Shown here: one piece after another, positions 16,124-25,192 of the stretch
Numbering within the stretch: the stretch's first letter is position 1
Layout: every line of letters starts with the position of its first letter
Assembly (NCBI RefSeq): GCF_036347135.1
Contig: NZ_CP108938.1
Location: forward strand, 4,898,001 to 4,962,000
Reading direction: 5' to 3'
DNA length: 64,000 nucleotides
DNA from: Streptomyces sp. NBC_00775
GTDB taxonomy: Bacteria; Actinomycetota; Actinomycetes; Streptomycetales; Streptomycetaceae
Translations under genes and position numbers: made by a program
Notes under the pieces: model-generated
Database searches by the model: none
The model's input: only the letters and a program-made list of their open reading frames with translations
Told to the model about the DNA's origin: nothing

Positions 16124-17044
16124 ATGCCCCGAACCATCTGGTCAGGCGCGATCAGCTTCGGCCTGGTCACGGTGCCAATCCACGTAGTCAGCGCCACCGA
16201 CGATCACAGCGTCCACTTCCACCAGTACCACCTGGAGGACATGGGACGGGTGCGGGTACGCAAGTACTGCGAACTCGAGGACCGCGAGGTGACCCAGGGA
16301 GAGATCGGGAAGGGCTACGAGTACGGCAAGGACACGATCATCGCCATCGCCGATGAGGAGCTGCGGGAGTTGCCGCTGCCGACCGCGAAGGCGATCGAAA
16401 TCGAAGCGTTCGTGCTGGCCGACAGCATCGACCCCATCCGGATCGGCGAGGGCTACTACCTGCAGCCGGACGGACAGGTGGCGGCAAAGCCGTACACCCT
16501 GCTCCGCCAGGCCCTCGAACGGAGCAGCAAGGTGGCCGTGGCGAAGTTCGCCTGGTCCGGCCGCGAGCGCCTGGGCCTGCTGCGGGTGCGTGACAACGTC
16601 ATCGTCCTGCACGCAATGCGGTGGGACGACGAGATCCGCGACCCCGCCGAGTTGGCGCCCGACCATGTGGAGCTCACCGCTGAGGAGATCGCAGAGGCGG
16701 AACATCTGATCGACCGGCTGGCCCGTGACGACCTGGAGGGCGAGGAGTTCACTGACCGGTACACGGAGGCCTTGGAGCAGGTCATCGAGGCGAAGCGGGA
16801 AGGTCACGCCCCACCAGAAATGCCCGAGCAGGAGGCCCCGACGGGCAAGGTCATGGACCTGATGGCCACCTTGGAGGCGTCCGTGCGCAAGGCTCAGGAG
16901 ACGCGCGGCGAGGATGCCACCGTCCACGACCTGCCGAAGAAGAAGACTGCGGCCAAGAAGACGGCGAAGAAGCAGCCTGCCAAGAAGACAGCCGCGAAGA
17001 AGCAGGCCAAGAAGACGGCCGGCCGGAAGCCCCGCAGCGCCTAG
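16124..17044 (+). CDS. ku: Ku protein, DNA double-strand end binding
   Basis: 306 residues starting MPRTIWSGAISFGLVTVPI, the diagnostic start of bacterial Ku, with GGAGG 6 bases before the ATG. The core beta-barrel ring runs to about residue 255 (KPYTLLRQALERSSKVAVAK and LLRVRDNVIVLHAMRW are typical). The last 45 residues are a Lys/Ala repeat tail (KKTAAKKTAKKQPAKK), as in Streptomyces Ku proteins, that helps DNA binding or sliding. Ku homodimers hold DNA ends for ligase LigD in non-homologous end joining. No LigD is nearby. Its TAG overlaps the stop of the convergent gene, so the gene is well embedded in the element. Confidence 0.95.
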   Translation: MPRTIWSGAISFGLVTVPIHVVSATDDHSVHFHQYHLEDMGRVRVRKYCELEDREVTQGEIGKGYEYGKDTIIAIADEELRELPLPTAKAIEIEAFVLADSIDPIRIGEGYYLQPDGQVAAKPYTLLRQALERSSKVAVAKFAWSGRERLGLLRVRDNVIVLHAMRWDDEIRDPAELAPDHVELTAEEIAEAEHLIDRLARDDLEGEEFTDRYTEALEQVIEAKREGHAPPEMPEQEAPTGKVMDLMATLEASVRKAQETRGEDATVHDLPKKKTAAKKTAKKQPAKKTAAKKQAKKTAGRKPRSA

Positions 17045-17382
17045 TACTCGCTCAGTCCCAGCTCCGTGTGCGGGTGGCACATACCGCACGGCTGCACGCC
17101 GTCGACGATGAAGCGGATGGCGTCCTCACGAGAGACGGGTTTCTTCCGCTTGCCCATGCGACACCATCCCGCGTGCACGGACACCGGTGGCCCGCCAGAG
17201 CCGATCCCCAGCTCGATCACCCAGTCGGGAATGGGCGGGCGCCGCTGCTCGCCTCGGCGCCGTTCGATCTCGCGCCGCTCCTCGTCCGCGATCCACTTCC
17301 GAGTACGGGCGAGGTCGCGCTCCTGCACGCGCTCGAGGAAGCGCAGCAGGTCGAGGCGGGTAAGCGGAAGCGGATCGTTCAC
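17041..17382 (-). CDS. DUF6233-type protein
   Basis: 113 residues with a helical Arg/Glu-rich N-terminal half (LRFLERVQERDLARTRKWIA) followed by PPIPDWVIELGIG, HAGWCRMGKRKKPVSREDAI and CGMCHPHTELGL. This is the pattern of a family very common in Streptomyces (DUF6233), often in several copies and near mobile DNA. The two cysteines and His near the end could bind metal. Function unknown. It converges on ku, with stop codons overlapping. Confidence 0.75.
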   Translation of the reverse strand: MNDPLPLTRLDLLRFLERVQERDLARTRKWIADEERREIERRRGEQRRPPIPDWVIELGIGSGGPPVSVHAGWCRMGKRKKPVSREDAIRFIVDGVQPCGMCHPHTELGLSEY

Positions 17383-17392
17383 ATGTTCGAGT

Positions 17393-17662
17393 CTAGGCCG
17401 ACGGGCTTGAGTAGTCCCGCCGGGTCATGCGCCCCTCGTCGAACCAGTACCAGCCGTGCGGGGCGGACGCGGGGCGCGGCCAGAGACGCAGGTCGTACGC
17501 GCGCCGACCGTCCGGGGCGTCGTAGTGCGCCACGGCCACGCCGCGATAGAAGTCGCCGCCGATGTAGAGGTTGATCCGCACGACCTCGTAGGGCGTGTAG
17601 CAGTGGACCTCGACTCCGCCGTCCGGAACCGGGGCCACTTCCGCTTCCCGTCCATCGCTCAT
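17393..17662 (-). CDS. Small hypothetical protein
   Basis: 89 residues, predicted mostly beta (VEVHCYTPYEVVRINLYIGG, FYRGVAVAHYDAP, YDLRLWPRP, HGWYWFDEG). It sits 10 bases upstream of the DUF6233-type gene on the same strand, so the two are probably co-transcribed. I do not recognise a named family. Confidence 0.6.
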   Translation of the reverse strand: MSDGREAEVAPVPDGGVEVHCYTPYEVVRINLYIGGDFYRGVAVAHYDAPDGRRAYDLRLWPRPASAPHGWYWFDEGRMTRRDYSSPSA

Positions 17663-17827
17663 ACGTTCGAAAGTAGCGCGCCCTCCAACAGGTGGCCAGT
17701 GTGACGTTCAGCGATAGGCGGCCCCGCACATTCGTAGTTAGCCGCACGCCGGGAACCGGCTGGACGCAGTCATGCGTGGTATCGCAGGCCAGCCCGAACC
17801 GGCACGGACCTGTGGAGCTGCCACGCG

Positions 17828-19924
17828 ATGAGCACGCCACCGCCCCCTGTACCTCCCTGGCCTTATTGCGCACACGGTGCGGACCCTGCCACCGACCCCG
17901 TCGGGTGCCGCGGCATCCACGTCCCGGGCCACAACGTATGCCTCGCTCACCTGACCGACCCCGAACGCGCCGCCTACCTGGCGGGCCTGACCCCTGGCGC
18001 CGGCATCGACCACAGCGGCACCCCCTTCACCCAAAACCTGTTGGCCCAACTCCTCGGCGCGCTCCTCGACCCCGTCACGGGCGAATGCCACCTCGGCCCC
18101 ACCTCGTTCAGCGGGGCGCAATTCTCCGGCACCACCTCGTTCAACCAGGCGCAATTCTCCGGGACCACCTCGTTCAACCAGGCGCAATTCTCCGAGACCA
18201 CCTCTTTCAACCAAGCGCAATTCTCTGGCCCCGCCCTTTTCAACCAAGCGCAATTCTCTGGCCCCGCCTCGTTCGACGGGGCGCAATTCTCCGACTACGC
18301 CTCGTTCAACTGGGCGCAGTTCTCCCGCGCCGCTTGGTTCAACCGGGCGCAATTCTCCGACCACGCCTCGTTCAGCGGGGCGCAGTTCTCCGGAACCGCT
18401 TGGTTCGCCTGGGCGCGGTTCTCCAGCAACGCCGGGTTCAGCGAGGCACGGTTCTCCAGTGAGGCCTCGTTCGACGGGGCGCAATTCTCCGACACCGCCT
18501 CGTTCAACAGGGCGCAGTTCCCCGACAACGCCTCGTTCGACGGGGCGCAATTCTCCGACACCGCCTCGTTCAACAGGGCGCAGTTCTCCGACGTCTCGTT
18601 CGACCATGCACAGTTCTCCGGCTATGCCGGGTTCGACCATGCGCAGTTCTCCGGCCCCGCCTTGTTCGACGATGCGCAGTTCTCCCGCTATGCCGGGTTC
18701 GGCGGGGCGCAGTTCTCCGGCGACGCCGGGTTCGGCGGGGCGCAATTCTCCGGCGACGCCGGGTTCGGCGGGGCGCAGTTCGGTGGTGCGTCACTGTTCG
18801 GGCCGGTGGTGTGCGCGGGGAGGGTTGTTCTGGCTCGGGCGGTGTTCGGGGTGTCGGTGACGCTGGAGATAGCGGCGCGGCATGTGGACTGTGAGCGAAC
18901 CCGGTGGGACTCGACAGCGACCATCCGCCTGCGATACGCAACAGTGGACCTCAGTCACGCAGTCCTGTCCGCCCCCGTAGCGGTCGCCGCCCACCCCGCC
19001 CCCTTCACCACCAGCGGCAACACGCGGGTGGACGAGAGCCTGCTGGCAGGACCGGCAGAGGTCCGGGTGGCCTCGGTCCTGAGCGTGGACGCCGCCCACC
19101 TGGTCCTGACCGACACCGACCTGTCCGACTGTCCGTTCTCCGGAGCCTTCCACCTCGACCAGCTCCGCCTCGAAGGACGCACCACTCTCGCCCGCCCCCC
19201 CACCGGCTGGCACCACCGCGGCATATGGCCGGTCCGCTGGACGCGCCGGCGCACCCTTGCCGAGGAACACCACTGGCGTGCCCAGACCACCGGCCAATCC
19301 GCCCTCCCCGCAGGCGCTACACCGCGGCCCCGGCAGTGGCGTCCGGGCCCGTATCACCCCAACCCCGCCCTTACCCCCGACCCCGAGGATGTCGCCGCGA
19401 TCTACCGGCAGCTGCGCAAAGCCTTCGAGGACAGCAAGAATGAACCCGGCGCAGCCGACTTCTACTACGGCGAGTGCGAGATGCGCCGCCACGACCGCAC
19501 CGGCACTCCGAAGGGCGAACGCCGCCTGCTGTGGGCGTACTGGCTACTCTCCGGCTACGGCCTGCGCGCCTTCCGCGCCACCGGCTGGCTGCTCGCCACC
19601 ATGACCGCAACCGTGCTGCTACTGATGGGCTTTGGCCTGCCCAACCACGACCCCGACCCCGCCACGACCGGCACCCTTCACGGTCAAAGGATCAGCCTCG
19701 CCACCAGCACCCCCGATCCCGCCCTTCACGGCGGATGGGGTCAGCGCATGACCTGGGCGCGCGCGGATAGGGCCACCCGTGTCGCTGTGAACTCGGTGGT
19801 CTTCCGCTCATCCGGACAGAACCTCACCACCCGCGGTACCTACATCGAGATGGCCTCCCGCCTCCTCGAACCCACTCTCCTCGCCCTCGCCGCCCTCGCC
19901 GTCCGCGGACGCATCAAACGCTGA
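17828..19924 (+). CDS. Large pentapeptide-repeat membrane protein
   Basis: 698 residues. The N-terminus has spaced Cys and His (YCAHGADP, VGCRGIHVPGHN, VCLAHL) that may bind zinc. Residues about 93-320 are some 23 to 25 near-identical ten-residue units of the form F-x-x-A-Q-F-S-x-x-A, a pentapeptide-repeat right-handed beta helix with Phe at the stacked position. After a more degenerate repeat region comes a helix with YRQLRKAFEDSKNEPGAADF, then a transmembrane segment (LLATMTATVLLLMGFG) and a short hydrophobic end. GGAG lies 10 bases before the ATG. Related proteins are membrane-linked, and the role is unknown. Confidence 0.85.
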   Translation: MSTPPPPVPPWPYCAHGADPATDPVGCRGIHVPGHNVCLAHLTDPERAAYLAGLTPGAGIDHSGTPFTQNLLAQLLGALLDPVTGECHLGPTSFSGAQFSGTTSFNQAQFSGTTSFNQAQFSETTSFNQAQFSGPALFNQAQFSGPASFDGAQFSDYASFNWAQFSRAAWFNRAQFSDHASFSGAQFSGTAWFAWARFSSNAGFSEARFSSEASFDGAQFSDTASFNRAQFPDNASFDGAQFSDTASFNRAQFSDVSFDHAQFSGYAGFDHAQFSGPALFDDAQFSRYAGFGGAQFSGDAGFGGAQFSGDAGFGGAQFGGASLFGPVVCAGRVVLARAVFGVSVTLEIAARHVDCERTRWDSTATIRLRYATVDLSHAVLSAPVAVAAHPAPFTTSGNTRVDESLLAGPAEVRVASVLSVDAAHLVLTDTDLSDCPFSGAFHLDQLRLEGRTTLARPPTGWHHRGIWPVRWTRRRTLAEEHHWRAQTTGQSALPAGATPRPRQWRPGPYHPNPALTPDPEDVAAIYRQLRKAFEDSKNEPGAADFYYGECEMRRHDRTGTPKGERRLLWAYWLLSGYGLRAFRATGWLLATMTATVLLLMGFGLPNHDPDPATTGTLHGQRISLATSTPDPALHGGWGQRMTWARADRATRVAVNSVVFRSSGQNLTTRGTYIEMASRLLEPTLLALAALAVRGRIKR
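18100..18790. repeat. Thirty-base tandem repeats coding the pentapeptide helix
   Basis: Units containing GCGCAATTCTCC or GCGCAGTTCTCC recur every 30 bases. Several neighbouring units are almost identical, so part of the array is recently amplified and the copy number may vary between strains. Confidence 0.85.
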
Positions 19925-20084
19925 CCAACCACCTCCCTGCGTCGACCGAGCCGAGCCTCAGACTTCCGCCGCCCTGGACGAGGTGCACAGTGTGGTGCGC
20001 CAAGAGCGTGGTGCTCGCGGTGCCGCACGAGATGCTTCAGCCACTAGTTGGCACGAAACTGTCCTTCGAAGGAGGGTGATTGCG

Positions 20085-20363
20085 ATGGCTGAACAGCGAA
20101 CCCTGGTGCACATCGAGACGACGAACAGCCAGGCGAACGACGCCCGTGAGGTGCTGAAACTCCTGCGCGGAGACCTCCAATTCCAGAACCGCTACAGCGG
20201 TCCCATCGAGACATGGCGCTCTGCGGCTCAGAATGCGCCGACGCAACTCGTCATGTATCTCGCGGGGGACGTCAAGCAAGAGGTCGAAAGTCGACTGGCT
20301 GCAATGAGCCCATTCCAACTTCAGGCGACAGCCAATCGGCGCTGTGTCACGGACGTCTGGTAG
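20085..20363 (+). CDS. Small hypothetical protein
   Basis: 92 residues from the ATG at 20085, chosen because GGAGGG lies 8 bases upstream; the frame is open further left but without a site. It is soluble, with VHIETTNSQANDAREVLKLL and a mixed helix-strand look. No family recognised. The next gene starts 9 bases after its stop, so the two may form a pair. Confidence 0.6.
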   Translation: MAEQRTLVHIETTNSQANDAREVLKLLRGDLQFQNRYSGPIETWRSAAQNAPTQLVMYLAGDVKQEVESRLAAMSPFQLQATANRRCVTDVW

Positions 20364-20372
20364 ACCCTGGCT

Positions 20373-20744
20373 ATGACGTTCTTGGCGGTGGTTGAGGGTG
20401 ATGCGGGCGGATGGGGCATCGATCGGGAGGCGCTGACCGACGCGATCCGTGGCCGGTGGTCCGGGGTCGAGATCGACTCGCTGCACCGCAGCGAAGTGCG
20501 CAGCCTGATATGGCAGTTCGAGACGGAGAACGGCCCCGGTGAGGCGTATCTGCACGAGGACGGTACCTGCCTGTACATGGAACTCTGGCAGGAAGACGCC
20601 ATCTGGTTGGCGATCGTCTTCCGCAGGCTGACACCCATGGACCTCGACCTGGTGTTCGGCGATGAGGGTTACAACTTCGACGTTCGTCTGCAGGCCCGGA
20701 CGACCGAGGCCGAATTGACGGACTTGGTGAATGCTGCGGGTTGA
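20373..20744 (+). CDS. Small hypothetical protein, immunity-protein-like size
   Basis: 123 residues, acidic, with alternating strands (SLIWQFETENGPGEAYLHED and CLYMELWQEDAIWLAIVF). The pattern resembles small immunity or DUF proteins of actinobacteria, but I cannot name a family. The stop at 20742-20744 is three bases from the stop of the broken IS transposase that converges on it, so its end may have been altered when the left IS end was lost. Confidence 0.55.
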   Translation: MTFLAVVEGDAGGWGIDREALTDAIRGRWSGVEIDSLHRSEVRSLIWQFETENGPGEAYLHEDGTCLYMELWQEDAIWLAIVFRRLTPMDLDLVFGDEGYNFDVRLQARTTEAELTDLVNAAG

Positions 20745-20873
20745 TCTCAGCCCGTGGCAGCGAGCTGGAGGACCAGGACGGCTTGGACGAGGCTGGTGAT
20801 CCGGGTCGTCGAGCAGCGGATTTTACGGAGGAGGCGCCAGGACTTGAGGGTGGCGATGGCCTGCTCTACCAGT

Positions 20874-21747
20874 GAGCGTTTTCAGCGCTGCCTCTCCAGG
20901 GCGAGGACGGCCTTGGCGATTGACGTCATTCGATTCGGGCTGCATCGCGATCTTCTGAAGATCCGCCAGGACTTGAGTCGTGCCATCCCGCGTTCGACGG
21001 GCGCTCGGGACGTGGCCAGTGCACGGTTGACCGTCCGTTCTGTCGGGGTCAGCTGCCCGCCGGGTGGGCGTCTGCGCCCGGTGGTGACCCAGGGTCCGGC
21101 GCCCGTGTAGGCGCGGTCGGCCAGGATGGGGACGCCCTGACGTTCGCAGATCCGGATGATCCGATGAGTGCGGGCCGCGGTCAGGTCGTGGCACCGGCCC
21201 GGCAAGGCCGGCGAGATCCACAGCACGTGCCCGGTTGGGTCGGTCACGACCTGCACGTTCACACCGTGGCGGCGGTGCTTGTGCGAGTAGTCGGCCCGGC
21301 CGTCGCCCACGCGGTCGCACTCGGCGAGCGTTCCGTCGAGCAAGACGTACTCCGGTTCGTGCTCGCGCAGGGCCTTGAGCAGGCCCGGCGCCCGACCGGC
21401 GAGAAGGCTGATCACGGCGGTGGTGTAGGCGTGGGCGGTACCCACCGAGATGCCGAAGCCGGCAGCGATCCGGGCCAGGGTGTCGTGCCTGCGCAGGTAC
21501 ACCAGAGCGACGAGCGCACGTTGGTGCGGCGGGAGCTTGCAGCGGCGGTCACCCTCGCGGGTGACGATGAGCATGGTGACCCACTCGACCAACGCGTGGG
21601 GCAGATCGAGTGCGGCAGGATAAGGAACCAACGAGGCACCTGCGCTGATGAGTTGAGACTTCGAACACCTCCCTCAACGGCACGGGTGCCTCGTGCGTTG
21701 CGGCCCACCTCTCCGTCACCCCATCGGTGGACACTCTGAAAACGCTC
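20874..21747 (-). mobile_element. IS5-like element B, inserted into element A
   Basis: An 874-base element with 12-base terminal inverted repeats GAGCGTTTTCAG, flanked by the 3-base duplication AGT (20871-20873 and 21748-21750). The transposase frame is open and its stop lies inside the left inverted repeat. The size, three-base duplication and DDE_Tnp_4-type transposase fit an IS5-family subgroup. Confidence 0.88.
20882..21631 (-). CDS. IS5-family transposase B
   Basis: 249 residues with an HTH part ([20 protein letters not shown]) and a DDE_Tnp_4-type catalytic domain: [12 protein letters not shown] (first Asp), [11 protein letters not shown] (second Asp) and [13 protein letters not shown] (Glu). 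It starts with TTG at 21631, since no ATG or GTG is in frame upstream inside the element, so the true start is uncertain. It is probably functional. Confidence 0.85.
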   Translation of the reverse strand: MVPYPAALDLPHALVEWVTMLIVTREGDRRCKLPPHQRALVALVYLRRHDTLARIAAGFGISVGTAHAYTTAVISLLAGRAPGLLKALREHEPEYVLLDGTLAECDRVGDGRADYSHKHRRHGVNVQVVTDPTGHVLWISPALPGRCHDLTAARTHRIIRICERQGVPILADRAYTGAGPWVTTGRRRPPGGQLTPTERTVNRALATSRAPVERGMARLKSWRIFRRSRCSPNRMTSIAKAVLALERQR

Positions 21748-22497
21748 AGTGCACGGATCTTCGCATGGGACCGGTTGACGGCCTGCTGACCGGTGGAGAG
21801 GCTGTCCCATCGGCCGCGGTAAGGGAGACGGACCGTGCCGCCTGCACCCTGGTAGCCCTTGTCCGCCCAGCAGGTGATGCCGGCCTCGGTGAGTGCCTCG
21901 ATGATGCCGTGCTCGCGCGCGGCCCGGACGTCGTGGATGGCGCCGGCCAAGGCTGGTGAAGCCCACACCAGGCGCCCCTTCGGATCGGCCATGACCTGCT
22001 CGTTCATGCCGTGTTTCTTGTGTTTGCCCGAGTAGAACGGGCGATCGGCGGCGATTCGGTCGATGGGCAGGAGCGTCCCGTCCAGTATCACGTACGCCTT
22101 CGTCGACGCCGCTCGTACGGCTTCGGCGAGGGTAGGGGCAAGGACGGCCAGGAGGTTGACGGCCTCGGTGATGTATCGGTAGGCGGTGGTGGTGCCGATC
22201 TCGAATCCGGCCGCGAGCTGGGCGTAGGGCTGGCCGTTGCGCAGGTGGGCGAGGGTGAGCAGGGCCTGCCGTCCTGCGTTCAGGCGCCGCCATCGGGTTC
22301 CGAGAGCGCGACGGTGTTCCCTCAGGCGGGCGGCGAGGAAGCGCAGGGCAGAGGTGGACACGTCGACGCCGGACGGGTAGACAAGCACGCGAAGCCTCTG
22401 GTGGAGATGGTTCTCTTGGTCGAAAACCCATCTACCAGGGGCTTCATCTGTCTGTCAGCCCAACTGCCCGGCTGGCACGTGAGGTTGGAAAGGGCTC

Positions 22498-22831
22498 ACT
22501 GCGCCTGGGGCGCTGATATGTGTTGTATGGAATAGCCAGCCCAAGACGCTGCGTCTTATGATTCTGCCCATTAGTTGAGCCGTCCACAGAAACGCTAGCG
22601 ACTGCTCCGAGTTGCATGCACCCCGTTGCGGTGGTGGGCTAGTTAGAGGGGGATTAGGTAGCGCAGTCAGTTCAACTGCTGAAACGCGCAGGCTGGCGGA
22701 CCTCAACTTTCGGGCGCGCCACGGTGCATGCCTTTTCCAGAAGTTCTGGAAAGCATGACCCAATCCCTAAAATTGAGACGGTGGCAAGCTGGCAAGAAGA
22801 GCGGCTGCTGCGCTGGCCTAAGGGAGGCGCA
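22498..22831. other. Intergenic region after IS A
   Basis: About 330 bases of lower GC than the surroundings, between the end of element A and the repeat-protein gene. No gene seen. It should hold the promoter of the repeat protein; the frame is open from 22724 but the strong ribosome site is at 22832. Confidence 0.4.
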
Positions 22832-23851
22832 ATGGGCGTCGAAGACGAAGACGATCCCCCCCGCATGCTGGAAGCGGAGCCCGATCAGACCGCGTTGGCC
22901 ATGGAGAGTGGTGACGCCGGAGGTGGCGGCGGAGGTGGCGGCGGAGGTGGCGGAGACTCAGACAGCAGCGACTTTGGCGGTGCGGATACGGGTGGAGTCG
23001 ATCCCGTGGATGCCGGCGTCACTGACCCCGCGGATACCGGCGGAGTCGATCCCGTGGATGCCGGCGTCACTGACCCCGCGGATACCGGCGGAGTCGATCC
23101 CGTGGATGCCGGCGTCACTGACCCCGCGGATACCGGTGGAGTCGATCCCGTGGATGCCGGCGTCACTGACCCCGCGGATACCGGTGGAGTCGATCCCGTG
23201 GATGCCGGCGTCACTGACCCCGCGGATACCGGCGGAGTCGACGTAGGAGAGCCCTCAGTCGAGGCTGGTCCAAATCCTGACCCCGTCCCAGTAGTCGACG
23301 GATCATCGGGTCGAGTGGTCGCCTTGGCTCGCTACAACCCCGAGATGGGGGTGTTCGAGTTCGACGACCCGGATGTGACTGTGATCGTAGAATCATCGTG
23401 GACTGAGGTCACGATCACGGTCGGCGGGTCTTCTGACGTTTCATTTGCGGAAAAGCCTGCCTCAGGTGCGTCCCCGACCAGCACGCCGAAAGGAAAAATA
23501 CCTCCCCGAGTCTTCAGCTTCCGCAAGGTCCTGGACAATTGGCAAGAGACGGACTGTGTGCCCATTAGCTTCACAAGTCCCCTAGGCAGCTACCCGAAGA
23601 AAGTAACGGTCGGCATAAAGGTCGGAGCGCCGCGAAAGTTGCGAACCGGGAAGGTGATCACCCCTGATGAAGCAGCTGAGGATTCGTCGTTTGCTGCGGA
23701 GGCGGCGGCCCTGGCGATCGCGAAACTACTCGACATGGGGGCACCTGCGTGGTCAATCCAAAAGGCGTTCTATCAATTCATGCAAGACGTTCTGGATAAC
23801 CCTCCCTTCGAAAAGGGATTCCGTGTCAATGACTGCACAGGTTTTCTGTGA
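22832..23851 (+). CDS. Acidic repeat protein, unknown
   Basis: 339 residues from the ATG at 22832, which has AAGGGAGG 4 bases upstream. Residues about 30-41 are twelve consecutive glycines. Residues about 55-134 are five exact or nearly exact 16-residue repeats, GVDPVDAGVTDPADTG. The C-terminal 200 residues are an ordinary globular-looking domain with VVALARYNPEMGVFEFDDPD, a beta-rich part, then PSTPKG-like linker and a helical end (FYQFMQDVLDNPPFEKGF). No signal peptide or membrane segment is seen. I do not recognise it. It lies between two insertion sequences, so it may have come with them. Confidence 0.7.
   Translation: MGVEDEDDPPRMLEAEPDQTALAMESGDAGGGGGGGGGGGGDSDSSDFGGADTGGVDPVDAGVTDPADTGGVDPVDAGVTDPADTGGVDPVDAGVTDPADTGGVDPVDAGVTDPADTGGVDPVDAGVTDPADTGGVDVGEPSVEAGPNPDPVPVVDGSSGRVVALARYNPEMGVFEFDDPDVTVIVESSWTEVTITVGGSSDVSFAEKPASGASPTSTPKGKIPPRVFSFRKVLDNWQETDCVPISFTSPLGSYPKKVTVGIKVGAPRKLRTGKVITPDEAAEDSSFAAEAAALAIAKLLDMGAPAWSIQKAFYQFMQDVLDNPPFEKGFRVNDCTGFL
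22994..23233. repeat. Five 48-base tandem repeats
   Basis: GTCGATCCCGTGGATGCC recurs at exactly 48-base spacing. The five units differ only at one or two positions, so expansion is recent. The array is in frame and codes the 16-residue acidic repeat. Confidence 0.92.
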
Positions 23852-23920
23852 CCTGCTCCATGCTCGCTGCCATACGCCACGACGGGGCAGAAGGCACACA
23901 GTGATTCCTAATGCGGTCTG

Positions 23921-25111
23921 TCAAGCCGCGAGGGCTCTGGGCGGGGTGAGCTCGTAGCACCTCCCATCGCGCAGGAGTGCCCAGAGGACGTTGACACGGC
24001 GGCGGGCAAGGGCAAGGACGGCCTGCGTGTGGCGCTTGCCCTCCGCGCGTTTGCGGTCGTAGAACCGGCGCGACTCGTCGCAGTGTCGGATGCTGAACAA
24101 CGCCGAGATGTAGAAGACGCGTTGGAGGCGGCGGTTGTATCGCTGCGGGCGCCGCAGGTTGCCGCTGATCTTCCCGGAATCGCGGGGCACCGGTGCGACG
24201 CCGCCGAAGCCGGCGAGGCGGTCGGCGCTGCCGAAGACCGTCATGTCGCCGCCGGTGGCGGCCAGGAACTCGGCGCCGAGGATGATGCCCAGGCCGGGCA
24301 TGCTGGTGATCACTTCGAAGTCGCGATGCTCGCGGAATCGAGCCTCGATGAGCTTGTCGAGCTCGGCGACTTGCCGGTTGAGAGCCAGCACCTCCTGCGC
24401 CAGCGTGTGCACCAGCTGGGTGGCCAGCTTCTCGCCGGGCAGGCTGGTGTGCTGCCGTTCGGCGGCCTGGACGGCGGTCTCGGCCAGCCGGTCGGCGCGA
24501 ACAACGTGGCGGGTGCGCAGCCAGGTCTCCAGCCGTTTGGCGCCGATGCGGCGGATGGGGGCCGGGGTCTGATACCCGGTCAGCAAGGTGAGCGGGCCGG
24601 TGTTGGTGAGGTCCAACACCCGTTCCAGGCCGGGGAAGACGCCGGTGAGCTGGGCTCGCAGGCGGTTGACCGTGCGAGTGCGGTCGGCGACCAGGTCCGT
24701 GCGCCGCCCTGTGAGGATCTTGAGGTCGGTGACGGCTTCTTCGGTGGCGCGTAAGGGATGCAGGTCGCGGCGGACACGGACCTGGTCGGCGATGACGGCG
24801 GCGTCCTTGGCGTCGGTCTTGCCCTCGCCGCGGTAGCTCTCGGAGGCGCGGTGGATGGCCCGGCCGGAGATGTAGCGCACCGGCTGGTCGTGGTTGAACA
24901 GGATCGTGATGGCCAGAGCGGCTCCGCCGTCGGCCAGGTCGATGCCCCAGATCACCTCGTCGCCCAGTGCCAGGACATCGGTGAGGAGTTCGAGCAGTTC
25001 GGGTTCGTCGTTGGCGACGCGTCGGGACAGCAGCCGACGGCCGCTCTCGTCGATCGCGACGCAGTGGTGGTGAGTCTTGCCTGCGTCGATGCCGGCCCAG
25101 ATCGCGGCCAT
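23921..25111 (-). CDS. IS110-family transposase (DEDD recombinase)
   Basis: 396 residues. The N-terminal RuvC-like DEDD domain opens with WAGIDAGKTHHHCVAID (first Asp) and includes GKTDAKDAAVIADQ (the D-x-x-D pair). A coiled-coil region spans the middle. The C-terminal Transposase_20 domain shows SMPGLGIILGAEFLAA and then APVPRDSGKISGN, which holds the conserved serine. Both halves look complete, so it should be able to act with its bridge RNA. Confidence 0.93.
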   Translation of the reverse strand: MAAIWAGIDAGKTHHHCVAIDESGRRLLSRRVANDEPELLELLTDVLALGDEVIWGIDLADGGAALAITILFNHDQPVRYISGRAIHRASESYRGEGKTDAKDAAVIADQVRVRRDLHPLRATEEAVTDLKILTGRRTDLVADRTRTVNRLRAQLTGVFPGLERVLDLTNTGPLTLLTGYQTPAPIRRIGAKRLETWLRTRHVVRADRLAETAVQAAERQHTSLPGEKLATQLVHTLAQEVLALNRQVAELDKLIEARFREHRDFEVITSMPGLGIILGAEFLAATGGDMTVFGSADRLAGFGGVAPVPRDSGKISGNLRRPQRYNRRLQRVFYISALFSIRHCDESRRFYDRKRAEGKRHTQAVLALARRRVNVLWALLRDGRCYELTPPRALAA

Positions 25112-25192
25112 GTGGTGCCTCCGTGCGGTGTGGTGCTGGTGCCTCCCGACGGACGACCTCGCTGTCGATTCCCTACCTGGCGATCATTCGCA
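25112..25192 (-). ncRNA. Candidate IS110 bridge RNA region (position only)
   Basis: IS110-group elements encode a bridge RNA in the non-coding left end upstream of the transposase. This 81-base stretch is the only non-coding part of that side. I did not fold it, and it is shorter than typical bridge RNA regions, so it is a positional suggestion. The message strand is assumed to match the transposase. Confidence 0.3.

Larger units (their letters stand above)
20747..22388 (-). pseudogene. IS5-family transposase A, interrupted
   Basis: The first part (22388 to 21748) starts MLVYPSGVDVSTSALRF and holds an HTH region (GQPYAQLAAGFEIGTTTAYR) and the DDE parts VILDGTLLPIDR, ADKGYQGAGG. It stops matching at RSHAKIRAL. 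The rest (20873 to 20747) gives VEQAIATLKSWRLLRKIRCS and the end LVQAVLVLQLAATG. Removing element B and one AGT copy restores RSHAKIRALVEQA without a gap, which shows that the gene was intact before the insertion. Confidence 0.88.
20747..22497 (-). mobile_element. IS5-like element A, interrupted and missing its left end
   Basis: The right end at about 22497 (GTTGGAAAGGGCTC) matches the right end of copy C at 26228. The transposase coding part is split by element B at 20873/21748. On the left only two bases separate its stop from the neighbouring gene, whereas copy C has about 95 bases and an inverted repeat there, so the left terminus is deleted. Confidence 0.8.

Noticed and set aside
22994..23233. 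Regular 48-base repeats that could suggest a CRISPR array
   Set aside because: There are no spacers; the whole unit is repeated and in frame within a gene.
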